From the NCBI GenBank assembly GCA_946478895.1, contig CAMLDY010000038.1:1-23412 (forward strand): a stretch of DNA of 23,412 nucleotides. The letters run 5' to 3'. Shown here piece by piece: positions 17,051 to 23,339 of this stretch. The notes under the pieces are model-generated. The model saw only the letters and a list, made by a program, of their open reading frames with translations, was not told the DNA's origin and made no database searches. The position numbers and the translations under genes are program-made. The first letter of the stretch is position 1, and each line of letters opens with the position of its first letter. This DNA is from an uncultured Gemmatimonadota bacterium (GTDB lineage: Bacteria > Gemmatimonadota > Gemmatimonadetes > Gemmatimonadales > Gemmatimonadaceae).

Positions 17051-17397
17051 ACCGGCGCGGAGAGAGTCGACTCGGCTGTCTCATCGTGTTGCTCGTTCTC
17101 GCCATCGCGGCGTACGCCGCCGTTGATTTTGGCGAAGCCTATTTCCGTTACTATCAGTTCAAGGATGCGATGGGACAGGAAGCTCGCTTTGCCTCGACCA
17201 AGACCGACGACCAGATCACCACTCGCCTGGCGGCGTTGGCAGACTCCCTGGAGCTTCCCCCCGGCGCCGAGCAGGTCACCGTCGATCGTAGTCCTGACGT
17301 GATCACCATTTCCAGCGATTACGACGTCGTCGTTAAACTCCCGTTCAACAAGGAGCGGGTGCTCCATTTCCACCCCACGGCGGCGAGTAGACTCTGA
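17044..17397 (+). CDS. small single-helix membrane protein of unknown function
   Basis: GTG 17044 gives 117 residues: a basic N-terminus ([11 protein letters not shown]), one membrane helix (about 11-28, [18 protein letters not shown]), and an outside domain with [20 protein letters not shown] and a beta-rich end. The layout, a helix followed by a small extracytoplasmic domain, resembles DUF4845-type proteins, but I cannot confirm this. It sits between lptE and the heptose adenylyltransferase gene with overlaps on both sides (7 and 4 bases), so an envelope role is likely. Confidence 0.75.
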   Translation: MVNRRGESRLGCLIVLLVLAIAAYAAVDFGEAYFRYYQFKDAMGQEARFASTKTDDQITTRLAALADSLELPPGAEQVTVDRSPDVITISSDYDVVVKLPFNKERVLHFHPTAASRL

Positions 17398-17876
17398 GCC
17401 CCAGAGATCCCGCGACCAAGGTTGCGACCTGGTCCGAGGCGACGCGCTGGAGACAAGGCAAAAAGGGCCGGGTCGCGTTCACCAACGGCGTGTTCGATCT
17501 ACTCCACCGCGGCCACATCGACGTGTTGAATGCCGCGCGGGCTGCCGGCGACTATCTGATCGTCGGAATCAACAGCGACGAATCAGTCCGCCGACTCAAG
17601 GGCCCCACGAGACCGGTGCGTACCGACGGCGATCGCGCGTACGTTCTCGCGGCACTCGAGTGCGTTGACCTCGTGGTGATATTTCCGGAAGACACGCCAC
17701 TCAACCTGGTTAAGCAGCTCAGACCTGACGTGATCGTGAAGGGCGGCGATTACTCTGAGGCAACCATCGTCGGGGCCAGCGAAGTAAAGAGCTGGGGCGG
17801 TACGGTGGTGGTTGTGCCGATCACGCCTGGACATTCAACGACTGCAATCATCGGGAGACTTGGTGAAAGCAAGTAA
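17394..17876 (+). CDS. rfaE2: D-glycero-beta-D-manno-heptose 1-phosphate adenylyltransferase (HldE C-terminal domain type, RfaE2)
   Basis: The enzyme makes ADP-heptose precursor for the LPS core. It is the stand-alone cytidylyltransferase-like domain, without the kinase half of E. coli HldE. Motifs: [19 protein letters not shown] with the HxGH site (His38, His41), [54 protein letters not shown] and [11 protein letters not shown]. The frame opens after a stop at 17388-17390 and no ATG, GTG or TTG lies before GTG 17490, which is inside the TNGVFD motif itself. CTG 17394, overlapping the previous stop as CTGA and preceded by a purine-rich GGCGAG, is the likely start and gives 160 residues. Function is firm; the start is inferred. 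Confidence 0.88.
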   Translation: MSPRDPATKVATWSEATRWRQGKKGRVAFTNGVFDLLHRGHIDVLNAARAAGDYLIVGINSDESVRRLKGPTRPVRTDGDRAYVLAALECVDLVVIFPEDTPLNLVKQLRPDVIVKGGDYSEATIVGASEVKSWGGTVVVVPITPGHSTTAIIGRLGESK

Positions 17877-18588
17877 ATCGAAACGAACAGGCCGGAGCCC
17901 GGAGGAGCTTCGTCCGATCACCCTCGAGCGCGGTGTTGCCCCATACGCGGAGGGATCGTGTCTCATCTCCTTCGGTGCGACGCGCGTTCTTTGCACCGCA
18001 TCCGTCGAAGATGGAGTGCCGGGCTGGAAGCGGGGAAGCGGTGAAGGCTGGCTCACGGCGGAGTACGCGATGCTGCCTCGGGCGACTCGCACCCGCACCG
18101 CCCGCGAGCGCGCCCAGCTCGGCGGCCGCACCCAGGAAATTCAGAGGCTGATCGGCAGGAGCGTGCGGGCGATGCTCGACGATTTCCGGTTTGGCGAATT
18201 CACCGTCAAGCTGGATTGTGACGTGCTCGTCGCCGACGGCGGAACCCGCACCGCGGCGATCACCGGCGCCGCGATCGCGATCGTCGATGCCTTTGACTGG
18301 ATGGTAGAGAGCGGCAAGCTGGCTGGGTCGCCAGTCAAGCGTCGGGTCGCGGCGGTGAGCATCGGAATCATCGATGGGGAGCCACGCCTCGACCTCGACT
18401 ATGAGGAAGATGTCCGAGCTGAGGTCGACATGAACGTTGTGATGAGCAGTGAAGGCAAATTCGTCGAGGTCCAGGGTACCGGCGAGCACGGAACCTTCGA
18501 CCGGGCTCAGCTCGACCAGCTTCTCGAGCTCGCCATTTCCGGAATCCGCACGCTCGACTCCGCCCAGGTCAAAGCCCTCTCCGAGTGA
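17863..18588 (+). CDS. rph: ribonuclease PH
   Basis: RNase PH trims the 3' ends of tRNA precursors by phosphorolysis. The 241 residues carry [38 protein letters not shown], the basic [20 protein letters not shown] segment, [28 protein letters not shown] and [23 protein letters not shown] 17863 has a GGGAG ribosome-binding site at 17853-17857 and overlaps the previous gene by 14 bases. The downstream rdgB gene is its usual partner. RNase PH would act on the tRNA genes with and without encoded CCA found here. Confidence 0.96.
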   Translation: MKASKSKRTGRSPEELRPITLERGVAPYAEGSCLISFGATRVLCTASVEDGVPGWKRGSGEGWLTAEYAMLPRATRTRTARERAQLGGRTQEIQRLIGRSVRAMLDDFRFGEFTVKLDCDVLVADGGTRTAAITGAAIAIVDAFDWMVESGKLAGSPVKRRVAAVSIGIIDGEPRLDLDYEEDVRAEVDMNVVMSSEGKFVEVQGTGEHGTFDRAQLDQLLELAISGIRTLDSAQVKALSE

Positions 18589-18593
18589 GAGAC

Positions 18594-19232
18594 ATGCGCT
18601 TCCTCCTGGCCACGCGCAGCCAGGGAAAGCTGGCTGAGATGCGCGCGATCTTCGCCGACTATGGTCTCCAGGTAATCGATCTCGCCGAGCTGGGAATCCC
18701 GGAAACCGACGAAGAGGATCACCTTGAGCAGTTCGAAACCTTCGAGGAGAACGCGCTCGCAAAGGCGCGCTACTTCTTCGAGCTCTCGGGCGGGCGTCCT
18801 ACCTTTGCGGACGATTCAGGGATGTGCGTCGACGCACTCGGTGGCGAGCCGGGCGTGTACAGCAAGAGGTGGTCGGGTCACGTCGCTGCGAGTCCACGAG
18901 CGATCGACGCCGCGAACAACGCAAAGCTGGTGGAGCGAATGAACGAGGTCCGCGCGTCGGCGGGTGACACCTTCACCGACACGGCCCGCTACGTCGCAGC
19001 CGCCGTCTATAAAGACGATGCTGGCGAAGTTCTGCGGCGCGGCGTGATCGAAGGCCGCGTGTTGACCACACCGAGGGGAAAGGGTGGATTCGGCTACGAT
19101 CCCTACTTCGAGGCGCCGGACCTCGGCGGGACGTTCGCCGAATCGCCACTCGAACGCACTGCATCCGCGAGTCATCGCAGCCGCGCGTTTCGAGCGTTGC
19201 TGGGCGCGTTGCGCGACTCCGGCCGGATATAG
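18594..19232 (+). CDS. rdgB: RdgB/HAM1 family XTP/dITP diphosphatase
   Basis: RdgB hydrolyses non-canonical purine NTPs (ITP, dITP, XTP) and so protects DNA. Motifs in order: MRFLLATRSQGKLAEMRAIF with the substrate-binding TxNxxK-type region, FEENALAKARYFFELSG, TFADDSGMCVDALGGEPGVY with the catalytic/metal acidic residues, RFxG-like KRWSGHV, TPRGKGGFGYDPYFE, and SHRSRAF near the end. ATG 18594 (212 residues) starts the conserved strand; GTG 18585, overlapping the rph stop, would add three residues. It closes the run that began at 13468. Confidence 0.94.
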   Translation: MRFLLATRSQGKLAEMRAIFADYGLQVIDLAELGIPETDEEDHLEQFETFEENALAKARYFFELSGGRPTFADDSGMCVDALGGEPGVYSKRWSGHVAASPRAIDAANNAKLVERMNEVRASAGDTFTDTARYVAAAVYKDDAGEVLRRGVIEGRVLTTPRGKGGFGYDPYFEAPDLGGTFAESPLERTASASHRSRAFRALLGALRDSGRI

Positions 19233-19248
19233 TAACTTGCCGTCACCA

Positions 19249-19322
19249 CGGGGCGTAGCGTAGCCCGGTATCGCGCCTGCTTTGGGAGCAGGAGGTCCCC
19301 GGTTCAAATCCGGGCGCCCCGA
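19249..19322 (+). tRNA. tRNA-Pro (anticodon TGG)
   Basis: The cloverleaf is complete: the acceptor is CGGGGCG paired with CGCCCCG (7 perfect pairs) and discriminator A. The anticodon arm is CCTGC-TTTGGGA-GCAGG with TGG in the loop, and the T arm is CCCGG-TTCAAAT-CCGGG. CCA is not encoded. An intrinsic terminator follows 11 bases later. Confidence 0.95.
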
Positions 19323-19333
19323 TTTTAGAGACC

Positions 19334-19367
19334 AAAAACCCCGCAACTTCTCGTTGCGGGGTTTTTT
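19334..19367 (+). terminator. intrinsic terminator after tRNA-Pro
   Basis: A 9-pair GC-rich stem CCCCGCAAC/GTTGCGGGG with loop TTCTC is followed by six T. Five A before the stem can pair with the first T's. It is a textbook Rho-independent terminator and lies only 19 bases before the next start codon. Confidence 0.9.
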
Positions 19368-19386
19368 CTTGCAGTGCTTGGGCGCC

Positions 19387-20733
19387 ATGTCCCAGAAAAG
19401 AACGATCAACGCGGACGTTGTAGTCGTTGGCGCCGGCGCGTCGGGCCTCGCAGCTGCGTCATTCCTCCGCAAGCGGGGTGTTCGGACAATAGTCCTCGAG
19501 GCTCGCGACCGAATCGGCGGACGGATTTTCACCCGTCACGATCCGCGGTCACCGCTCCCCATCGAGCTCGGCGCGGAATTTCTCCACGGCGCAGCCGAAG
19601 AAGTGAACGACATCGCCGACCGGGCCGGCCACACTCTCGTCGATGTCAAAGGCGATCGCTGGGCATCCGCGCGCGGACGGATGTCGAGGGTCGCGGATTT
19701 TTGGGATCGCCTTGATCGCATTCTGGGCCAGACCGACAAGCGACGCGTCCCCGACCGATCGCTGTCCGAATTTCTCGCCGACCAGCCGGGCGGCAAGCGC
19801 TTCGCGGCGGATCGCACACTCGTCCGCGAGTTCGTCGAAGGATTTCACGCCGCCGAATTGAACCGGATCAGCGAGCGTGCGATCGCGGAAGGTGGGAATC
19901 CCGGTGAGGACCCAGAGGAGCAGCGACTGCGGCGCGTCGTCGCCGGCTACGATGCAATTGTCACCGAGTTGGCGGCTGACTTACATCGGTCGATCAGACT
20001 GCGGCAACCAGTCGCGGCGGTCGACTGGTCGCGGGGCAGGGTAGAGGTGACGGTCAAGATGCGCAAAGGCGGTTCGAATCCGGTTATCCGCGCAGCAGCC
20101 GCGATCATTACGGTTCCACTGCCGTTGCTTCAGTCTGGTGCCAAAGGGCGTGGCTCGATCGACTTTTCTCCCGAGATCCCGACCGTACGAGCCGCCGCGG
20201 ACTGTGCCGCGATGGGACACGTCCAGAAAATCGAGATTCTCCTTGATTCCCCCGTCACTGAGTTGGTGAGCGCGAGACGAACACAGCACCTCGAGCGTCT
20301 CGCCTTTCTGCACGCGCGCGGTCTTCAGATCCCGGTGTGGTGGACATCATATCCACTGCGCTCTGGACTCGTGACGGCATGGGCCGGGGGTCCAGCCGCT
20401 CTCAGGCTCGAACGCGCGCGTGCCGACGCGCGCGACACGGCGGTGCGCGCGCTCGCCCTGGCCTTCGGGATCGATCCACGAACAGTCAGGCACCATCTCG
20501 TTGCGATCTTCACCCACAACTGGAGCCGCGATCCTTTTGCGCGCGGCGCCTACACTTACTCCCTGGTGGGCGGCAGCGACGTTGGAGCGCGGTTGTCACG
20601 ACCGGTCGAGTCCACGCTCTTCTTTGCTGGAGAGGCAGCCAACAAGGACGGAAAGACAAGCACCGTGCATGGGGCCATTGCGAGCGGATTTCACGCCGCG
20701 AAACAGGTTTTTCGCGCACTCGGGAGATCGTGA
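19387..20733 (+). CDS. FAD-dependent amine oxidase (flavin monoamine oxidase family)
   Basis: The 448 residues match the flavin amine oxidase family. The N-terminus has a dinucleotide-binding fold, VVVVGAGASGLAAASFLRK, with GxGxxG at residues 15-20, followed by the ribose-binding LEARDRIGGRIFT. The C-terminus has the second FAD-contact motif, LFFAGEAANKDGKTSTVHGA. In between are GAYTYSLVGG and HNWSRDPFARGAY, typical of monoamine oxidase-like enzymes. The natural amine substrate cannot be told; polyamine or amino acid oxidation, or a role in quinone or carotenoid chemistry, is possible. ATG 19387 has no strong ribosome-binding site and lies just after the tRNA-Pro terminator. Confidence 0.88.
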   Translation: MSQKRTINADVVVVGAGASGLAAASFLRKRGVRTIVLEARDRIGGRIFTRHDPRSPLPIELGAEFLHGAAEEVNDIADRAGHTLVDVKGDRWASARGRMSRVADFWDRLDRILGQTDKRRVPDRSLSEFLADQPGGKRFAADRTLVREFVEGFHAAELNRISERAIAEGGNPGEDPEEQRLRRVVAGYDAIVTELAADLHRSIRLRQPVAAVDWSRGRVEVTVKMRKGGSNPVIRAAAAIITVPLPLLQSGAKGRGSIDFSPEIPTVRAAADCAAMGHVQKIEILLDSPVTELVSARRTQHLERLAFLHARGLQIPVWWTSYPLRSGLVTAWAGGPAALRLERARADARDTAVRALALAFGIDPRTVRHHLVAIFTHNWSRDPFARGAYTYSLVGGSDVGARLSRPVESTLFFAGEAANKDGKTSTVHGAIASGFHAAKQVFRALGRS

Positions 20734-20795
20734 AATCTGGGCTTGCCGGGCCTCTGAATCCGCATTACCGGACTGCTTCAGCAGATTGCATTCGG

Positions 20796-20812
20796 CCTTG
20801 CAATTTGCAAGG
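20796..20812. promoter_or_regulatory. perfect inverted repeat upstream of the pilin promoter, possible activator site
   Basis: CCTTGCAA-T-TTGCAAGG is a perfect 8-base inverted repeat around one central base. Its centre lies about 110 bases before the start point predicted from the sigma-54 promoter at 20888, a usual distance for sites of sigma-54 activators of the NtrC/PilR type. That role is inferred from position and symmetry alone. Confidence 0.5.
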
Positions 20813-20838
20813 AATTCTCCTACTAAACCACTTTAAAC

Positions 20839-20848
20839 TACGTACGTA
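20839..20848. repeat. 10-base palindrome TACGTACGTA
   Basis: A self-complementary 10-base sequence inside the AT-richer control region of the pilin gene, between the 17-base inverted repeat and the sigma-54 promoter. It could be a second protein-binding site; nothing in the sequence proves this. Confidence 0.3.
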
Positions 20849-20887
20849 ACTTGTTGTAGTAAGGTCGGTTGCAATGGCGCCAGCCGG

Positions 20888-20903
20888 TGGCAATGTGCTT
20901 GCT
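20888..20903 (+). promoter_or_regulatory. sigma-54 promoter of the pilin gene
   Basis: TGGCAA-TGTGC-TTGCT matches the sigma-54 consensus TGGCAC-N5-TTGCW in ten of eleven positions, with the required GG (-24) and GC (-12) separated by exactly 10 bases. The start point would be near 20914, giving a leader of about 82 bases before the ATG of the pilin. Sigma-54 control of major pilin genes is known in Pseudomonas and Myxococcus. Confidence 0.75.
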
Positions 20904-20995
20904 AGATAGGGTGGTGCACAAGCGAGAATGATCGAGTCTTTTGGTGTCTTGCCACAGCCCCTCGCCGTCGCCAACCGATTCCGGAGACTTTCCCA

Positions 20996-21361
20996 ATGAG
21001 CAGCAAGAAGGGTTTTACTCTCATCGAACTTCTTATCGTCGTCGTGATTATCGGCATCCTTGCCGCGATTGCGATTCCGAAATTTGCAAATACGAAGGAC
21101 AAGGCTTACGTCGCACAGATGAAGTCCGACCTTCGTAACCTCGCGACCTACGAAGAGCAGTACGCTGCCGACAACGGCGGCGCCTACTTCGGTGGAACCG
21201 CGACGATGGCCGCGCCCCTCCAGGGCTTCACGCCGTCGCAGAACGTCACGATCGTCGTCACCAACGTTGCCGGCCCGCCGCCTTCCTGGAGCGCGACAGC
21301 TACGCACTCGCAGTCTGCTAAGACCTGCGACATGACCAACGGTTTGATTACCTGCGTGTAA
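20996..21361 (+). CDS. type IV pilin (major pilin-like, type IVa)
   Basis: The 121-residue prepilin has a short leader MSSKKG, the prepilin peptidase site G|FTLIE with Glu at +5, and the hydrophobic spine helix LLIVVVIIGILAAIAIPKF. The globular part is small and ends with a Cys pair (KTCDMTNGLITCV), the likely disulfide-bounded D-region of type IV pilins. A ribosome-binding site CGGAGA lies about 8 bases before ATG 20996. It stands alone between its own promoter and terminator; no other pilus assembly gene is in the window. A type II secretion pseudopilin is less likely, given the C-terminal Cys pair and the single-gene unit. Confidence 0.9.
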   Translation: MSSKKGFTLIELLIVVVIIGILAAIAIPKFANTKDKAYVAQMKSDLRNLATYEEQYAADNGGAYFGGTATMAAPLQGFTPSQNVTIVVTNVAGPPPSWSATATHSQSAKTCDMTNGLITCV

Positions 21362-21380
21362 TCGATCTGACCGGATAGAT

Positions 21381-21415
21381 GAAGAAAGGGAGCGTCACCG
21401 ACGCTCCCTTTCTTC
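21381..21415. terminator. strong intrinsic terminator, probably bidirectional
   Basis: A perfect 16-pair stem (21381-21396 with 21400-21415) around the loop ACC, with a T-rich 3' arm on both strands. It begins 19 bases after the pilin stop and ends 11 bases from the stop of the convergent minus-strand gene, so it can serve both. Confidence 0.85.
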
Positions 21416-21426
21416 GTTTCCAGATC

Positions 21427-21723
21427 CTAACGGGCCGCGTCGCTCGCATCAGGCAGACGTCTGCTGGTCTGCTCGGACTGAAGTCGAGCTGTGAATCTTT
21501 GGGACTCCGAGATCCGCTCCACCTCCAGAGCGATCGCATCGACGGCTGTCTCGATTTTCTCGAGTCTGAGATTGATCGCGCCGAGCTCCCGTGGCGGCAC
21601 CGGCCTGGGCTCGAGCCACTTCGTGATCAGTCGCACGATCGGAAGACCCAGTACCAACGTTACGACGCCTGGAATTACCCAGGAGAAAACCTGCTGGACG
21701 ATGAAGTTCGGATCTGGCTGCAT
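21427..21723 (-). CDS. small membrane protein with coiled coil, unknown function
   Basis: This 98-residue protein (MQPDPNFIVQQVFSW...) has one membrane helix (about residues 8-32, VFSWVIPGVVTLVLGLPIVRLI), a short Pro-rich linker, and a C-terminal amphipathic helix with heptad-like spacing (INLRLEKIETAVDAIALEVER) that suggests a coiled coil. ATG at 21723 has an AAGAGAG ribosome-binding site; an upstream start at 21750 would add nine residues. I do not recognise a family. Its convergent placement against the pilin gene with a shared terminator supports a real gene. Confidence 0.7.
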   Translation of the reverse strand: MQPDPNFIVQQVFSWVIPGVVTLVLGLPIVRLITKWLEPRPVPPRELGAINLRLEKIETAVDAIALEVERISESQRFTARLQSEQTSRRLPDASDAAR

Positions 21724-21842
21724 TTCGCTCTCTTGGGTGAGGCACAGCAACCTTACGATAGCAGCAAGTTCGGGTTTCCGCCGCCCGCGTCACGGCAAAC
21801 GAATTGCACGCTCGACGCAGAGCGCATCCCGCGCCGACCACC

Positions 21843-21847
21843 GGAGG
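21843..21847 (+). promoter_or_regulatory. ribosome-binding site that sets the lipoprotein start
   Basis: GGAGG four bases before GTG 21852. This fixes the start of the lipoprotein gene at that GTG and not at in-frame codons further upstream; an ATG at 21850 is in another frame. Confidence 0.75.
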
Positions 21848-21851
21848 TTAT

Positions 21852-22340
21852 GTGCGACCAGCATTTCTTTGTTTGTGTCTGCTAGTCTTTGCGTCCGCCT
21901 GTGAGACAACAACCGACGACATCTTCGGGACAGGCGGTGGCGGCGGCGCTGTCACTCAGGCCCAGGCCTCGGGCAGCTGGTCGTTCACCGTGCAGCAGAC
22001 GGCCACTCTTGCGTGCACCGGGGGTGCGCTGCCCAACGGCCAGGTTCTCACCGCGACCCTGGACGTCGCCTCTGACGGTACCGTGAACGCCGGCACCAGC
22101 AGCTGGCAGAACCCTCCGACGACGCTGATCCGACCGCTCAGCGGATCGGTTCGCCTCACCGATGGCTTCACCGACCTCTTTCTGAGCTCGAGTGCAGGAA
22201 GCACGTCGGCCATGGAGCTGCGCGGCACCATGTCCTCCAACGGTACATTTAGCGGCACGCTCACCGATCCCGGGCCTGGCTTCACGCCGATGTTCGGCAC
22301 CAGCGGCTGCCAGTACACGGCGTCGGGCATCAAGGGTTGA
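21852..22340 (+). CDS. lipoprotein of unknown function
   Basis: GTG 21852 gives 162 residues, starting with a lipoprotein signal MRPAFLCLCLLVFASAC (lipobox ASAC, Cys17). After a Thr/Asp/Gly-rich linker (ETTTDDIFGTGGGGG) comes a beta-rich domain with repeated strand patterns (GSWSFTVQQ, LTATLDVASDGTVN, GSVRLTDGFTDLFLSS, MELRGTMSSNGTFSGTLTD), which looks like a small beta-barrel or sandwich. Two Cys (in LACTGG and SGCQYT) could form a disulfide. I do not recognise the family. It is probably exposed on the outer membrane or in the periplasm. Confidence 0.8.
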   Translation: MRPAFLCLCLLVFASACETTTDDIFGTGGGGGAVTQAQASGSWSFTVQQTATLACTGGALPNGQVLTATLDVASDGTVNAGTSSWQNPPTTLIRPLSGSVRLTDGFTDLFLSSSAGSTSAMELRGTMSSNGTFSGTLTDPGPGFTPMFGTSGCQYTASGIKG

Positions 22341-22399
22341 GCACCAGGCCAGCCGCGGACGCCAGACCGACGCATCTTTAGCCAAACAATCCGATTGCA

Positions 22400-23266
22400 A
22401 TGACCGCCAAAGACATCGTTTATGTGAATGGAAGCTTCGTTCCACGCGCCGAGGCACGCGTCTCGGTCGAAGACCGCGGGTTCGTGTTCGGTGACGGCGT
22501 CTATGAAGTCATCCGCGCCATCAATGGTCGGCTGTTCGCCAGCAAATTCCACAATGACCGGCTTCGCCGCAGTCTCGACGGGATCCGGATCACTCTTTCC
22601 GGCGGCGACACGCCCGAACGCTTTGCCGAGATCGGCAGACAGCTGCTCAAGGAAAACGATCTGGTGAACGGGGAAGCGACTGTCTACATGCAAGTCACCC
22701 GCGGAGCCACGACCCGCGTCCACAACTTCCCAATGTCTGACATTCAACCGACGGTCTATGTCTCCGTCGCGCGATTCACTCCCTATGCGGATCTTGCGCG
22801 CACCGGCGCAACGGCGATCTCTCATCCGGACTTGCGCTGGGGACGCTGCGATCTGAAAACTCTCAACCTGCTACCCAACGTACTTGCTTCTCAGGCGGCG
22901 AAGGAGCGCGGCGCGTTCGAGGCAATGTTGATCCGCGACGGCATCGTGACCGAAGGCGCGAAGACCAACTTCTTTGGAGTGGTGAACGGATCCCTGCGCA
23001 CCCATCCGTGCGACACTCACATTCTGCCCGGTATCACTCGCTCCGTGCTGAGAGATCTTGCCAGCGACGTTGGCATCGCAATCGATGAAACTCCGATCAG
23101 GGAAGAAGAAATTCCTCGGCTCAGCGAGCTTTTTCTGACGGGCACCACGACCGATGTGATGCCGGTCGTCAAGCTTGATGACCGCCCGGTAGGCGACGGC
23201 AAGCCCGGCGAGCTCACCCGACGCTTGCAGCGTGTCCTCGCCGAGAGTCTTGCATCGGGCGATTGA
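22400..23266 (+). CDS. dat: D-amino acid aminotransferase (PLP fold type IV)
   Basis: Class IV aminotransferase of 288 residues. Family marks are the opening VYVNGSFVPRAEARVSVEDRG, FVFGDGVYEVIR, the PLP Lys in CDLKTLNLLPNVLASQ (Lys153), the PLP-binding Glu in GIVTEGAKTNFF (about 185), and FLTGTTTDVMPV. An Arg-x-His pair in TTRVHNFP (Arg106, His108) matches the substrate-carboxylate site of D-alanine aminotransferase and argues against a branched-chain aminotransferase. It would interconvert D-Ala and D-Glu with their 2-oxo acids. A 59-base gap separates it from the lipoprotein gene; no clear ribosome-binding site or promoter is visible there. Confidence 0.85.
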   Translation: MTAKDIVYVNGSFVPRAEARVSVEDRGFVFGDGVYEVIRAINGRLFASKFHNDRLRRSLDGIRITLSGGDTPERFAEIGRQLLKENDLVNGEATVYMQVTRGATTRVHNFPMSDIQPTVYVSVARFTPYADLARTGATAISHPDLRWGRCDLKTLNLLPNVLASQAAKERGAFEAMLIRDGIVTEGAKTNFFGVVNGSLRTHPCDTHILPGITRSVLRDLASDVGIAIDETPIREEEIPRLSELFLTGTTTDVMPVVKLDDRPVGDGKPGELTRRLQRVLAESLASGD

Positions 23267-23339
23267 TAGCCGCTTCGGAATCGCGCGGTGTCCCGAGCGA
23301 TTGATTAGAATCCCGGTGCTCGCTAGCTTTCGTTCCGTC

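Noticed and set aside
19209..19233. Possible -35/-10 pair (TTGCGC and TATAGT) before tRNA-Pro
   Set aside because: The spacing of 13 bases is too short for a sigma-70 promoter; the TATAGT alone is not enough.
21956..22825. 289-codon minus-strand frame across the lipoprotein and aminotransferase genes
   Set aside because: Antisense to two genes with clear signals (lipobox with ribosome-binding site, PLP site); no recognisable domain.
23306..23311. TAGAAT as a -10 box for tRNA-Arg
   Set aside because: No -35 element at 16-18 bases upstream; a lone hexamer is weak evidence.
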